A DNA stretch of 19,783 nt from JBBDSH01 sp040905045 (GTDB lineage: Bacteria; Pseudomonadota; Gammaproteobacteria; Eutrophobiales; Eutrophobiaceae), in assembly GCA_040905045.1 (NCBI GenBank), contig JBBDSH010000084.1:1-19783 (forward strand), written 5' to 3'. Under the pieces are notes generated by a model, which worked only from the letters and a program-made list of their open reading frames with translations, did not search any database and had not been told where the DNA came from. Shown here in pieces: positions 7,529 to 15,112 of this stretch; position 1 is the first letter of the stretch, and every line of letters starts with the position of its first letter. A program made the position numbers and the translations under genes.

Positions 7529-9190
7529 TTATGCAATTCGCTTGTATTGTATACGATGCGGCTCGGCGGCGTCGCCCTTGCGCCGGATAAAGTCCTCGTG
7601 ATACTCGGTAAAGTTGCCTTCGTTGAAGACCACCTCGCTGTTGCCTTCAAAGGCCAGGATGTGGGTGGCGATACGATCCAGGAACCAGCGGTCATGGGAA
7701 ATCACCAGAACGCAGCCGGGGAAGGCAAGGATGGCTTCTTCCAGGGCGCGCAGCGTTTCCACGTCCAGGTCATTGGATGGTTCGTCCAGCAGCAGGACAT
7801 TGGCGCCCTGTTTCAGGGTATTGGCCAGATGCAGGCGGCCGCGTTCGCCGCCGGAGAGATCGCCGACGCGTTTTTGCTGGTCCGTGCCCTTGAAATTGAA
7901 GCGGCCGATGTAGGCACGGGAACCGACTTCGTAATTGCCGATGAGCAGATTGTCCTGGCCGTTGGAAATCGCCTCCCAGACGGTTTTGTCGTTGTCCAGT
8001 GCGGCACGGCTTTGTTCCACATAGGCGAGATTGACACTGTCACCGATCTTGATGGTTCCGCTGTCGGGCTGTTCATCCCCCGCAATCATGCGGAAGAGGG
8101 TGGTTTTGCCGGCGCCGTTGCCGCCGATGATGCCGACCACCGCGCCCCTGGGGACATGAAAGGACAAGTCCTGTATCAGGGCCTTCTCTCCGTAGGATTT
8201 GCTCACGCCATCGAATTCGATAACCTGATCACCGAGACGCGGTCCCGGCGGGATATAGAGTTCATTGGTTTCGTTGCGTTTCTGGAATTCCTGCGAACTC
8301 AGTTCCTCATAGCGGGACAGGCGTGCCTTGTTCTTGGCCTGGCGGCCGCGCGGGTTGCTGCGAACCCATTCCAGTTCCTGCTTGATGGCCTTCTGGCGCG
8401 AAGATTCGGATCGCTTCTCATGTTCCAGGCGTTGCTCCTTGTATTCCAGCCATTTTGAGTAATTCCCTTCAAAGGGAATGCCTTCGCCGCGATCCAGTTC
8501 CAGGATCCAGCCGGCGACGTTATCGAGGAAATAGCGGTCATGAGTGACGGCGACAACAGTGCCCGGAAATTCAGCCAGGAAGCGCTCCAGCCAGAGCACC
8601 GATTCAGCGTCCAGGTGGTTGGTGGGCTCGTCCAGCAGCAGCATGTCCGGACGGGACAGCAGCAGGCGGCACAGGGCAACCCGGCGGCGTTCGCCACCCG
8701 AAAGTTTGCTTACTGCCGCATCCCAGGGCGGCAGGCGCAGGGCATCCGCGGCCCGTTCCAGGGTGTTGTCCAGATTCTCGGCATCCCAGGCCTGGATGAC
8801 GCGTTCGTACTGCTCCTGCTTTTTGGCCAGTTCCTCGAAATCAGCGTCTTCCTCGGCGTAGCCGGTATAGACTTCCTGCAGGCCGGCCAGGGCGTCCAGC
8901 GGCTCGCGGATGCCGTCCTCGACATTGCCCCGCACGTCCTTGCTTTCATCCAGTTCCGGTTCCTGGGACAGATAGCCGATCCTGATGCCGGGCATGGGCC
9001 GGGCCTCACCCTGTATTTCCGTATCGATGCCGGCCATGATGCGCAGCAGCGTGGATTTGCCGGCGCCGTTGAGTCCGAGGACGCCGATCTTGGCGCCGGG
9101 GAAGAAGGACAGTGAAATGTCCTTGAGGATTTGACGTTTGGGCGGCACGATTTTGCCGACGCCGTTCATTGTGTAAACGTATTGAGCCAT
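7529..9190 (-). CDS. ettA: ABC-F translation factor EttA (energy-dependent translational throttle)
   Basis: This 553-residue soluble protein has two ABC ATPase domains and no membrane segments. The first has Walker A GLNGAGKST (39-47), signature LSGGE (163-167) and Walker B LLLDEP (184-189). The second has GGNGAGKTT (356-364), LSGGE (445-449) and LLLDEPSNDLD. The first domain's insert of about 40 residues corresponds to the EttA arm. A long charged linker (about 240-310) holds the P-site tRNA interaction motif region of ABC-F proteins. EttA binds the ribosomal E site and gates the first elongation steps in response to the ATP/ADP ratio. The start MAQYVYTMNGVGK and the end RIQYKRIA fit the family. 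The CPXCG gene follows 26 bp downstream. Confidence 0.95.
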   Translation of the reverse strand: MAQYVYTMNGVGKIVPPKRQILKDISLSFFPGAKIGVLGLNGAGKSTLLRIMAGIDTEIQGEARPMPGIRIGYLSQEPELDESKDVRGNVEDGIREPLDALAGLQEVYTGYAEEDADFEELAKKQEQYERVIQAWDAENLDNTLERAADALRLPPWDAAVSKLSGGERRRVALCRLLLSRPDMLLLDEPTNHLDAESVLWLERFLAEFPGTVVAVTHDRYFLDNVAGWILELDRGEGIPFEGNYSKWLEYKEQRLEHEKRSESSRQKAIKQELEWVRSNPRGRQAKNKARLSRYEELSSQEFQKRNETNELYIPPGPRLGDQVIEFDGVSKSYGEKALIQDLSFHVPRGAVVGIIGGNGAGKTTLFRMIAGDEQPDSGTIKIGDSVNLAYVEQSRAALDNDKTVWEAISNGQDNLLIGNYEVGSRAYIGRFNFKGTDQQKRVGDLSGGERGRLHLANTLKQGANVLLLDEPSNDLDVETLRALEEAILAFPGCVLVISHDRWFLDRIATHILAFEGNSEVVFNEGNFTEYHEDFIRRKGDAAEPHRIQYKRIA

Positions 9191-9258
9191 GGGTAACCAA
9201 TCAAACTGTATGGAATATGGTAATCAGTGAAAGCCAAAGTGCTTCAGGCGTGTGTATT

Positions 9259-10380
9259 CTACACATCTGACCGGCTGGATAATACTCTCCCGCGCATTGG
9301 CTCCGTGGAATGAAGGATCTTTCTTCTCTGCCACCAGAGCCACAGGCCCGTAATAAAGAAATACACCACCGCCGCCCCGCTGAAGAAATACAGGGACTGC
9401 AGGGGAATACCGCCGAAATTGCCCACATGAAGCGGGTAGATGTTATCCAGCAGGGTCTGGGTGGCATTGGTTTTGCGGACATCGTAGGCAAGCAGAATAT
9501 CCCCGTTGGCCGGATTGAATACAACCGTATTACGCCCGTTGCTGTGCCATTCCCCCGGCTGGCGCAGTCGCACACTGATGACACCGGTAGAATCTGTCGG
9601 TAATGAAAGAAAGGAAGGCCGGGCACCGCCTGTTTCAAGGCGCGCCGTTTGCACCAGTTCATCCAGGTCCTGTTGCAGCGGAAGGGTCGGATTCGTGTTC
9701 CCGGGCGGGACCGGTCGCTGCGGCCGGCCTTCCTGGCCGCTCAGCGTCGTCAGGGCCGTCTCCGTCCATTCATGGAATACCATGGCGGCGCCGGTAAGGA
9801 TCAGGAACAGCAATACCGGTAGTGTAATAAAACCGATATCGCGATGGCTGTCCGCAAGCAACCGCCGGCCGTATTGCAGACGCCAGCGAAAGCCCGCGCC
9901 CAGCCGGCGCCAGCCCCGGCTCCACATTACAATACCGCTTATCAATGTCATCACAGCGATGAGGGCGGCATAACCCATGGTCATTTCCAGCCATTCACCG
10001 CCGAGAAAGCCGGTATGGAAGATCAGCAACAGATTCCTCGGTACGGACAGGGCGGGGCGGCTGCCGAGAAGTTTGCCGGTGCTTGCGTTGACATAAACCC
10101 GCTCGCCGGAGAAGTCGTTAAGGATGATCTCATAGACGCCCTCGTGCGCATCGGGGCTTCGAATAAAGACAACCCGATCATCCGGCCGCAGTGACGTGAC
10201 GGTGCGATAGACCCCGTCATAACCGATGTCATGGCTGTTCGCCATCCCCGTGCCGTAAAAGCGTTCAAAAATCCACCGGTCCAGGGGTTTTTCGATAATC
10301 AGGAGCGCGCCGCTGAGGCTTTGCAGTAAAAGCACCGTCCCCGCGCTGAACGCCGTATATCTATGGATGAGGCGAAACAT
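9259..10380 (-). CDS. PepSY-associated TM protein, ferrisiderophore-reductase-like
   Basis: This 373-residue inner-membrane protein has four membrane segments (about 10-32, 132-155, 185-207 and 325-350) and periplasmic PepSY-like loops. Histidines sit where the family keeps them: LIHRYTA at the start, FHTGFLGGEW before TM2, HRDIGF before TM3 and LHVGNFGGIP before TM4. The PepSY-TM family includes haem-dependent inner-membrane enzymes, such as FoxB-like proteins, that reduce ferric siderophores in the periplasm. The gene diverges from a TonB-dependent receptor across a perfect Fur box, so a role in iron release from the imported chelate is inferred. The ribosome site AGGGGA is 11 nt before the ATG, slightly far. 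Confidence 0.83.
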   Translation of the reverse strand: MFRLIHRYTAFSAGTVLLLQSLSGALLIIEKPLDRWIFERFYGTGMANSHDIGYDGVYRTVTSLRPDDRVVFIRSPDAHEGVYEIILNDFSGERVYVNASTGKLLGSRPALSVPRNLLLIFHTGFLGGEWLEMTMGYAALIAVMTLISGIVMWSRGWRRLGAGFRWRLQYGRRLLADSHRDIGFITLPVLLFLILTGAAMVFHEWTETALTTLSGQEGRPQRPVPPGNTNPTLPLQQDLDELVQTARLETGGARPSFLSLPTDSTGVISVRLRQPGEWHSNGRNTVVFNPANGDILLAYDVRKTNATQTLLDNIYPLHVGNFGGIPLQSLYFFSGAAVVYFFITGLWLWWQRRKILHSTEPMRGRVLSSRSDV

Positions 10381-10415
10381 CGTTGACCGTCCCCTGTTGT
10401 TTTTCTTGTTTATGG

Positions 10416-10444
10416 TTGTTAATCTAAATGATAATCATTATCAT
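10416..10444 (+). promoter_or_regulatory. Predicted sigma-70 promoter of the receptor operon
   Basis: TTGTTA (10416-10421) and TATCAT (10439-10444) are separated by exactly 17 bp. The -10 element and most of the spacer lie inside the Fur palindrome, so Fur-Fe2+ binding would block RNA polymerase. The start codon is about 38 bp downstream of the -10. Confidence 0.55.
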
Positions 10445-10445
10445 T
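10427..10445. promoter_or_regulatory. Fur box
   Basis: AATGATAATCATTATCATT is a perfect 19-bp dyad, two 9-bp arms around a single C, and matches the GATAAT-based Fur consensus closely. It sits between the divergent PepSY-TM gene (start 10380) and TonB receptor gene (start 10483). It is therefore placed to repress both when Fe2+ is plentiful. Confidence 0.9.
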
Positions 10446-10470
10446 AATTATTTTAGCACAAACAAAAAAA

Positions 10471-10486
10471 AGGGGAAATGAATTGA
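10471..10486 (+). promoter_or_regulatory. Ribosome site that fixes a TTG start; overlapping ATG mini-ORF
   Basis: AGGGG (10471-10475) lies 7 nt before TTG at 10483, ideal spacing for that start. The nearby ATG at 10478 is only 2 nt from the AGGGG and reads ATG-AAT-TGA, a two-residue frame whose stop overlaps the TTG. The signal peptide begins directly after the TTG (KNNKLYVFSAIS), so TTG is the real start. Confidence 0.65.
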
Positions 10487-12603
10487 AAAACAATAAGTTA
10501 TATGTTTTTTCAGCGATAAGCATTCTTATCACAGGTATGACAGCAGCCGGGTATGCGGCAACTGCCGGCTCCGGTCTGGAAGAGATCCGGGTGACCGCCG
10601 CCGGTGTGGAGCAGCCGCTTTCCACTATTCCCGGGACCGTCCAGGTTATCGATCAAGCCGAAATCCGGGATCAAGGCATCATCTCGACGGACATCGCCGA
10701 TATCCTGGCCAATCTGACGCCGGGTTATTCCCCCAGCAACCAGATGGCTTCCAATTTCGGCCAGACCTTCCGCGGCAAGAAGGCTGTGGTGCTGGTGGAC
10801 GGTATTCTCATGACCACGCCCATACGCAACGGATCACGTGAATTTCGCACCGTCGCACCGGAAGTCATCGAGCGTATCGAAGTCATCAAGGGCAGCAGTG
10901 CAATGTACGGCAACGGTTACGCCGGCGGCGTCATCAATATCGTTACCCGGCAACCGAGCCGGGAGCCGTCCTACTGGTTCAACAGCCGCTACGAGTTTCA
11001 GCCGGAGGATATTTCGGCCACCGACGGTTACAGCCTCAGCGGCGGTACCAGCAATCGCCTGGACTCGGGCCTGGATTATCTGATTAATCTCGGTTACCGG
11101 GATACCGGTTCCTTCGTCGACGCCAACGGCATTGATCTGCCCGACGATCAGAACGGCCAGGGCGGTTACGCCAACGGCCACCAGTACGACGTCCTGGCGA
11201 AAATCGGCAAGGACCTGGGCGAGTCGCGACTGGAACTGACGGCGCACCGTTATTACCTGGTCAATTCCCCCACTTACAACCGGACCATCGATCCGGTTAC
11301 CGGATTCACCCTGATCGATACCAGTTCACCCTATACCGATGATGATCCGGAAAATGATGTGACCACGATGCAGGGTGTCTGGAAGAACGGCCGCCTGTTC
11401 AACCAGGAAATCAATCTCAGCGTTTCCTGGGCGAGCAATGAATACGCCTATGCCACTACGGTGATCGATTCGGAAAAATTCAAGGTACTCCCGGTGTTAC
11501 GCTCGAAATTAATGAACGACCGCCTGGAACTGACCTGGGGCGTTGATCTGGAATGGGACAACACCACCCAGGCCTATCGTCCGGGCACGGCGGGTTTCGA
11601 CAGCAACATGGCCGCCTTCGGCAGCGCCTGCTGGATTTGTGACGTGGACAAGCGGCAGATATCACCGTTTCTACAGGCGGATTATCGTTTGACGGACGAA
11701 CTGTCCCTGCAGGCCGGCGTCCGTTATGAAACCTATGAATTCGATGTCCCGGATTACATGTCCATTCGCGGCGCCCTTGCGGGCACGGTCATTGAAGGCG
11801 GTAGGCTGGATTATGACGAACCGGTGTTCAATATCGGCGCGGTTTATGACCTGACTGATAATATCGAAACCTACGGCGGGTTTTCCCAGGGGTTTGCCGT
11901 GGACGACCTGCGGCGGTTGCGCGGGATTACCACCGCCTCGGTGGAAGACTTTGCTTCTTTCATCCCGCCGACCAAATCCAACAATCTGGAGCTGGGCCTG
12001 CGCGGTTATCTGGGCGACCTGCGTTTTTCCGGCGCCGTGTTTTATACCTGGACGAAGGATGCCTCCCACTACGGCCAGTATGCCGATGGCGGGTTTCCGC
12101 TGGAGTTTCTCATTTATGCGGATGAAGAAACCTACGGTTTTGAATTGGCCGCCGATTACAACGTCAGCTCGTGGCTGACCCTGGGCGGCACCGTTTCCTG
12201 GAACGAAGGCAAGTACAAGGATCCGAACAGCGGCTCGGACGAGTATCTGAACGGCTCACGTATTACCCCGGAGAAATTCACCGGCTATCTCCGCTTCACT
12301 CCCGGCGAGCGCTGGCAGGCACGACTGCAGGTGCTGCATGTGGGCGGCCGGGACAAGGGCGATCCGGCGCCGGGCGGCGGTTATTTCTACTATGAGTCGC
12401 CGGTGGAAAGCTACACGGTGGCCGATCTGAGCATTGCCTATGACCTGCGCCGATACGGCGAGGTGTCCCTGTCCGTGCGCAACCTGTTAAACGAGGACTA
12501 TGTGCCCGCCTCATCGCAGATCAATGGACAGAACTATCTGGCTCCGGCCCGGTACAAGGCGCAGGGCCGGGCCATGGCCGTTAATTATTCAGTGGAATTC
12601 TAA
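10483..12603 (+). CDS. TonB-dependent outer-membrane receptor, probably for a ferric siderophore
   Basis: This 706-residue protein has a signal peptide (charged KNNK, hydrophobic core, AAGYA near residue 25) and a short TonB-box-like LEEIRVTA. A plug domain covers about 45-155 (VVLVDGILM, VIERIEVIKGSSAMYGNGYAGGVINIVTR). A 22-strand-type beta barrel ends in an aromatic residue (VNYSVEF), as BamA recognition requires. Such receptors move iron chelates across the outer membrane using TonB-ExbBD energy. The upstream Fur box and the divergent PepSY-TM reductase-like gene point to iron uptake; the exact ligand is not readable. The only two cysteines form CWIC (383-386) in a predicted surface loop. 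Translation starts at TTG, fixed by AGGGG. A small gene follows 12 bp later. Confidence 0.9.
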   Translation: MKNNKLYVFSAISILITGMTAAGYAATAGSGLEEIRVTAAGVEQPLSTIPGTVQVIDQAEIRDQGIISTDIADILANLTPGYSPSNQMASNFGQTFRGKKAVVLVDGILMTTPIRNGSREFRTVAPEVIERIEVIKGSSAMYGNGYAGGVINIVTRQPSREPSYWFNSRYEFQPEDISATDGYSLSGGTSNRLDSGLDYLINLGYRDTGSFVDANGIDLPDDQNGQGGYANGHQYDVLAKIGKDLGESRLELTAHRYYLVNSPTYNRTIDPVTGFTLIDTSSPYTDDDPENDVTTMQGVWKNGRLFNQEINLSVSWASNEYAYATTVIDSEKFKVLPVLRSKLMNDRLELTWGVDLEWDNTTQAYRPGTAGFDSNMAAFGSACWICDVDKRQISPFLQADYRLTDELSLQAGVRYETYEFDVPDYMSIRGALAGTVIEGGRLDYDEPVFNIGAVYDLTDNIETYGGFSQGFAVDDLRRLRGITTASVEDFASFIPPTKSNNLELGLRGYLGDLRFSGAVFYTWTKDASHYGQYADGGFPLEFLIYADEETYGFELAADYNVSSWLTLGGTVSWNEGKYKDPNSGSDEYLNGSRITPEKFTGYLRFTPGERWQARLQVLHVGGRDKGDPAPGGGYFYYESPVESYTVADLSIAYDLRRYGEVSLSVRNLLNEDYVPASSQINGQNYLAPARYKAQGRAMAVNYSVEF

Positions 12604-12615
12604 GTGGAGGTGTTT

Positions 12616-12885
12616 ATGCCTGCAAACCCGACCGAACACGCGCAGATTCTCCGGCAGTGCAAGGACTACGAAACACTGGTGGCTTCCGCCCTGTACCTGA
12701 TGACCCGTTATCTGCAGACCGGGGATCAGACGCTTTCAAATGCCGTTGCGATCCATCTGGCGGCGCTGTCGGACCATCCTGATTGTCCCAACGCCTGTCT
12801 GGCAGGCACGGTGAGGAAGTTGAGCGAGGAATGGAGACATATGAACGCAGTTAGCGCCGTCGAATACGACGGCGGACTGCACTGA
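12616..12885 (+). CDS. Small unknown protein following the receptor gene
   Basis: This 89-residue protein, predicted soluble and mostly helical, has no signal peptide or membrane segment. GGAGG (12606-12610) lies 5 nt before the ATG at 12616, a strong ribosome site, and the start is 12 bp after the receptor stop, so it is surely translated with the receptor. Two cysteines lie in a short motif DCPNAC near residues 58-63, which could bind a metal or form a disulfide. I do not recognise a family. The sequence has no leader/core layout typical of a ribosomally made peptide precursor. The gene lies between a Fur-controlled receptor and the amidoligase cassette, so it may belong to either. Confidence 0.7.
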   Translation: MPANPTEHAQILRQCKDYETLVASALYLMTRYLQTGDQTLSNAVAIHLAALSDHPDCPNACLAGTVRKLSEEWRHMNAVSAVEYDGGLH

Positions 12886-12922
12886 GCCGGAATCACTAAA
12901 AAATCTTTGTAAAAGACGGACT

Positions 12923-12938
12923 CGCGATTATGATCGCG
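12923..12938 (+). promoter_or_regulatory. Tight hairpin next to the GTG start of the peptidase gene
   Basis: CGCGAT (12923-12928), loop TATG, ATCGCG (12933-12938) form a perfect 6-bp stem with a 4-nt loop, ending 2 nt before the GTG start. There is no visible Shine-Dalgarno sequence. The loop holds an ATG (12930) that opens a four-codon frame whose TGA (12942-12944) overlaps the GTG. The layout suggests translational control or re-initiation. Confidence 0.4.
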
Positions 12939-12940
12939 GC

Positions 12941-13657
12941 GTGAATATCGACCTGCCCATTACCATTTATCCGCAACCGGATGACACCACCTGCGGGCCT
13001 ACATGCCTGCACGCCGTTTATCAGTATTACGGCGAAAAAGACAGCCTGGAAGCGGTAATCAATACCACGCATACGCTGGAAGACGGCGGCACGCTGGCGG
13101 TTTTTCTCGCCAACGCGGCCTTGCGACGGGGCTACCGCGCGGTCATGTACACGTACAATCTGGAGGTCTTTGATCCCTCCTGGTTCGCGCCGGGGGTGGA
13201 CCTGAGCGACCGGCTCAGACAACAGGCGGCCATCAAGCAGAATCCCAGGCTGCAGCACGCAACCGAAGGCTATCTGGAGTTTCTTGAACTGGGCGGCCAG
13301 TTGCGTTTCAGCGATCTCAACCGCGGGCTGCTGCGCGGTATCCTGCGGCGGCGTCTGCCCATCCTGACCGGGCTGAGCGCCACCTATCTCTACCGCAGCG
13401 CCCGTGTTTACGGCGTGGACGAGGATTTCGACGATTTGCGCGGAGAACCCAGCGGCCATTTCGTCATCCTGGCCGGATATCACAGCGAGGACCGTTCCGT
13501 CCTCATCGCCGATCCCTACCTGCCCAATCCGGTTGCAGATGGGCACTTTTACGCCGTCAATATCGATCGGGTCATCTGTTCCATTATGCTGGGCGTTCTC
13601 ACCCACGACGCCAATCTATTGATTATTCAGCCGGCGGGGGCATCACAGCCTGTATGA
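12941..13657 (+). CDS. C39/papain-like cysteine peptidase of an amidoligase cassette
   Basis: This 238-residue protein has a C39-like catalytic layout. Gln12 (oxyanion) precedes Cys18 in PQPDDTTCGPTCLHAVY, His173 lies in SGHFVILAGY, and Asp191 lies in IADPY. All four positions are present, so it should be active. The fold may cleave peptides or, in reverse, transfer acyl groups. There is no signal peptide and no ABC transporter domain, so it is not a bacteriocin exporter; it acts in the cytoplasm. It overlaps the ATP-grasp gene by 4 bp (ATGA). A substrate linked to the neighbouring ligases is inferred: trimming or maturing a peptide-like product. Start is GTG at 12941; no ATG lies in frame upstream. 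Confidence 0.82.
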   Translation: MNIDLPITIYPQPDDTTCGPTCLHAVYQYYGEKDSLEAVINTTHTLEDGGTLAVFLANAALRRGYRAVMYTYNLEVFDPSWFAPGVDLSDRLRQQAAIKQNPRLQHATEGYLEFLELGGQLRFSDLNRGLLRGILRRRLPILTGLSATYLYRSARVYGVDEDFDDLRGEPSGHFVILAGYHSEDRSVLIADPYLPNPVADGHFYAVNIDRVICSIMLGVLTHDANLLIIQPAGASQPV

Positions 13658-15111
13658 ACATCCTGCTGGTTGTGGACAACCCGGCCCGCTGGCCGCTTCG
13701 TATCGAAGGCGTGGAGGTGGTTGCCGCGCGCACCTATTTGACGGACATTACCTACAGCGAGGGCCGGCGCATCAAGGTCTTCAACCTCTGCCGTTCCTAT
13801 CGTTACCAGACCGTCGGCTACTATGTGTCCCTGCTTGCCGCGGCGCGCGGCCACAAGCCGCTTCCGGATATCAATACCATCCAGGATCTGAAGTCGCGTT
13901 CCGTGATCCGGACCCTGTCAGAAGATCTGGACGAGGAAATACAGAAAGCATTGCGGCCCCTGCAGTCCGGCAGCTTTACACTGAGTATTTATTTCGGCAG
14001 GAACACGGCAAAGCGCTACGAACACCTGGCCCTGGGATTGTTTAATCTGTTCCAGGCCCCGTTGCTTCGCGCCCAGTTTGATTACACGGATCAATGGGAA
14101 CTGACCTCCATCAGGCCCATCTCTGTCAACCAGGTACCCGAGAATCACCGTGATTTCGTCATCCGTGCCGCCGGAGAATATTTTACCGGGCGAAACAGGA
14201 AACCCCGTAAACGCATGGCCAGCCGTTATGATCTTGCCGTTTTGATTAACCCGGAAGAGCCGGATCCGCCTTCCAATGAAAAGGCCCTGAAACATTTCCA
14301 GAAGGCGGCCGAGGCGGCGGCCCTGGATTTTGAATTCATCACCCGTGACGATTTTCACCGGGTGGCGGAATTCGACGCGCTTTTCATTCGTGAGACCACG
14401 GCCGTCAATCATCATACCTTCCGCATTGCGCAACGCGCCGCGGCAGAGGGCTTGATTGTCATGGACGATCCCATATCGATTCTCAAATGCACCAACAAGG
14501 TTTATCTGGCGGAACTGCTTGCACGCCACAATGTGCCAACGCCGCGCACAATGGTCGTGCACAAAGGCAACCGCAATGAAATCGTCAGCCGGCTGAATCT
14601 GCCTTGCGTGCTGAAACAGCCCGACAGCGCCTTTTCCCGCGGTGTGCTCAAGGTTGAAACCGTCGCGGAGCTGGAAACCGAGGTGACGCGGCTGCTGTCA
14701 CGCTCCGATCTCATCATTGCCCAGGAATTCCTGCCGACGGCCTTTGACTGGCGTATCGGCATCTGTGACCGGCGGCCGCTGTATGCCTGCCGCTACCACA
14801 TGGCCAAGGAGCACTGGCAGATCATCCATCATCATGCGGACGGCAGCAAACAGGAAGGCGGGTTTGAGACTTTCGCCGTGGGCGAAGCCCCGGATGCCGT
14901 GATCAACACCGCGCTCAAGGCCGCCAACCTTATCGGCGACGGACTCTATGGCGTGGATCTGAAACAGGTCGAACAGAAATGTTACATCATTGAAGTTAAC
15001 GACAATCCCAATATCGACGCCGGTATCGAGGACCGCATATTAAAGGCGGCACTGTACCGCGAGATCATGGGCATTTTCGTCAAGCGCATCGAACAGCGCA
15101 AACGGATCTGA
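13654..15111 (+). CDS. RimK-like ATP-grasp ligase with RLAN-type N-terminal domain
   Basis: This 485-residue protein starts with MNILLVVDNPARWPL and an alpha+beta region to about residue 150, matching the RimK-like ATP-grasp N-terminal (RLAN) domain. A linker and an ATP-grasp fold follow (about 290-480). It includes DDPISILKCTNKVYLAELL, PCVLKQPDSAFSRGV (ATP-binding Lys) and the metal-binding IIEVNDNPNID at 447-455. RimK-type enzymes use ATP to join an amino acid, often glutamate, to a carboxylate. RLAN proteins are known to occur beside papain-like peptidases and GCS2 ligases in predicted peptide-synthesis loci, as seen here. The start overlaps the preceding gene by 4 bp, and the next gene starts 1 bp after its stop. 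The acceptor is unknown. Confidence 0.88.
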   Translation: MNILLVVDNPARWPLRIEGVEVVAARTYLTDITYSEGRRIKVFNLCRSYRYQTVGYYVSLLAAARGHKPLPDINTIQDLKSRSVIRTLSEDLDEEIQKALRPLQSGSFTLSIYFGRNTAKRYEHLALGLFNLFQAPLLRAQFDYTDQWELTSIRPISVNQVPENHRDFVIRAAGEYFTGRNRKPRKRMASRYDLAVLINPEEPDPPSNEKALKHFQKAAEAAALDFEFITRDDFHRVAEFDALFIRETTAVNHHTFRIAQRAAAEGLIVMDDPISILKCTNKVYLAELLARHNVPTPRTMVVHKGNRNEIVSRLNLPCVLKQPDSAFSRGVLKVETVAELETEVTRLLSRSDLIIAQEFLPTAFDWRIGICDRRPLYACRYHMAKEHWQIIHHHADGSKQEGGFETFAVGEAPDAVINTALKAANLIGDGLYGVDLKQVEQKCYIIEVNDNPNIDAGIEDRILKAALYREIMGIFVKRIEQRKRI

Positions 15112-15112
15112 T

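Noticed and set aside
7523..8458. Long open frame on the plus strand (311 codons) opposite ettA
   Set aside because: It lies fully antisense to a confident gene and shows no domain motif. It is a by-product of the high-GC codon pattern of ettA.
12616..12885. RiPP precursor peptide
   Set aside because: 89 residues without a leader-cleavage motif or a repetitive or Cys/Ser/Thr-rich core. The nearby C39 protein has no transporter domain and no typical RiPP enzymes are present.
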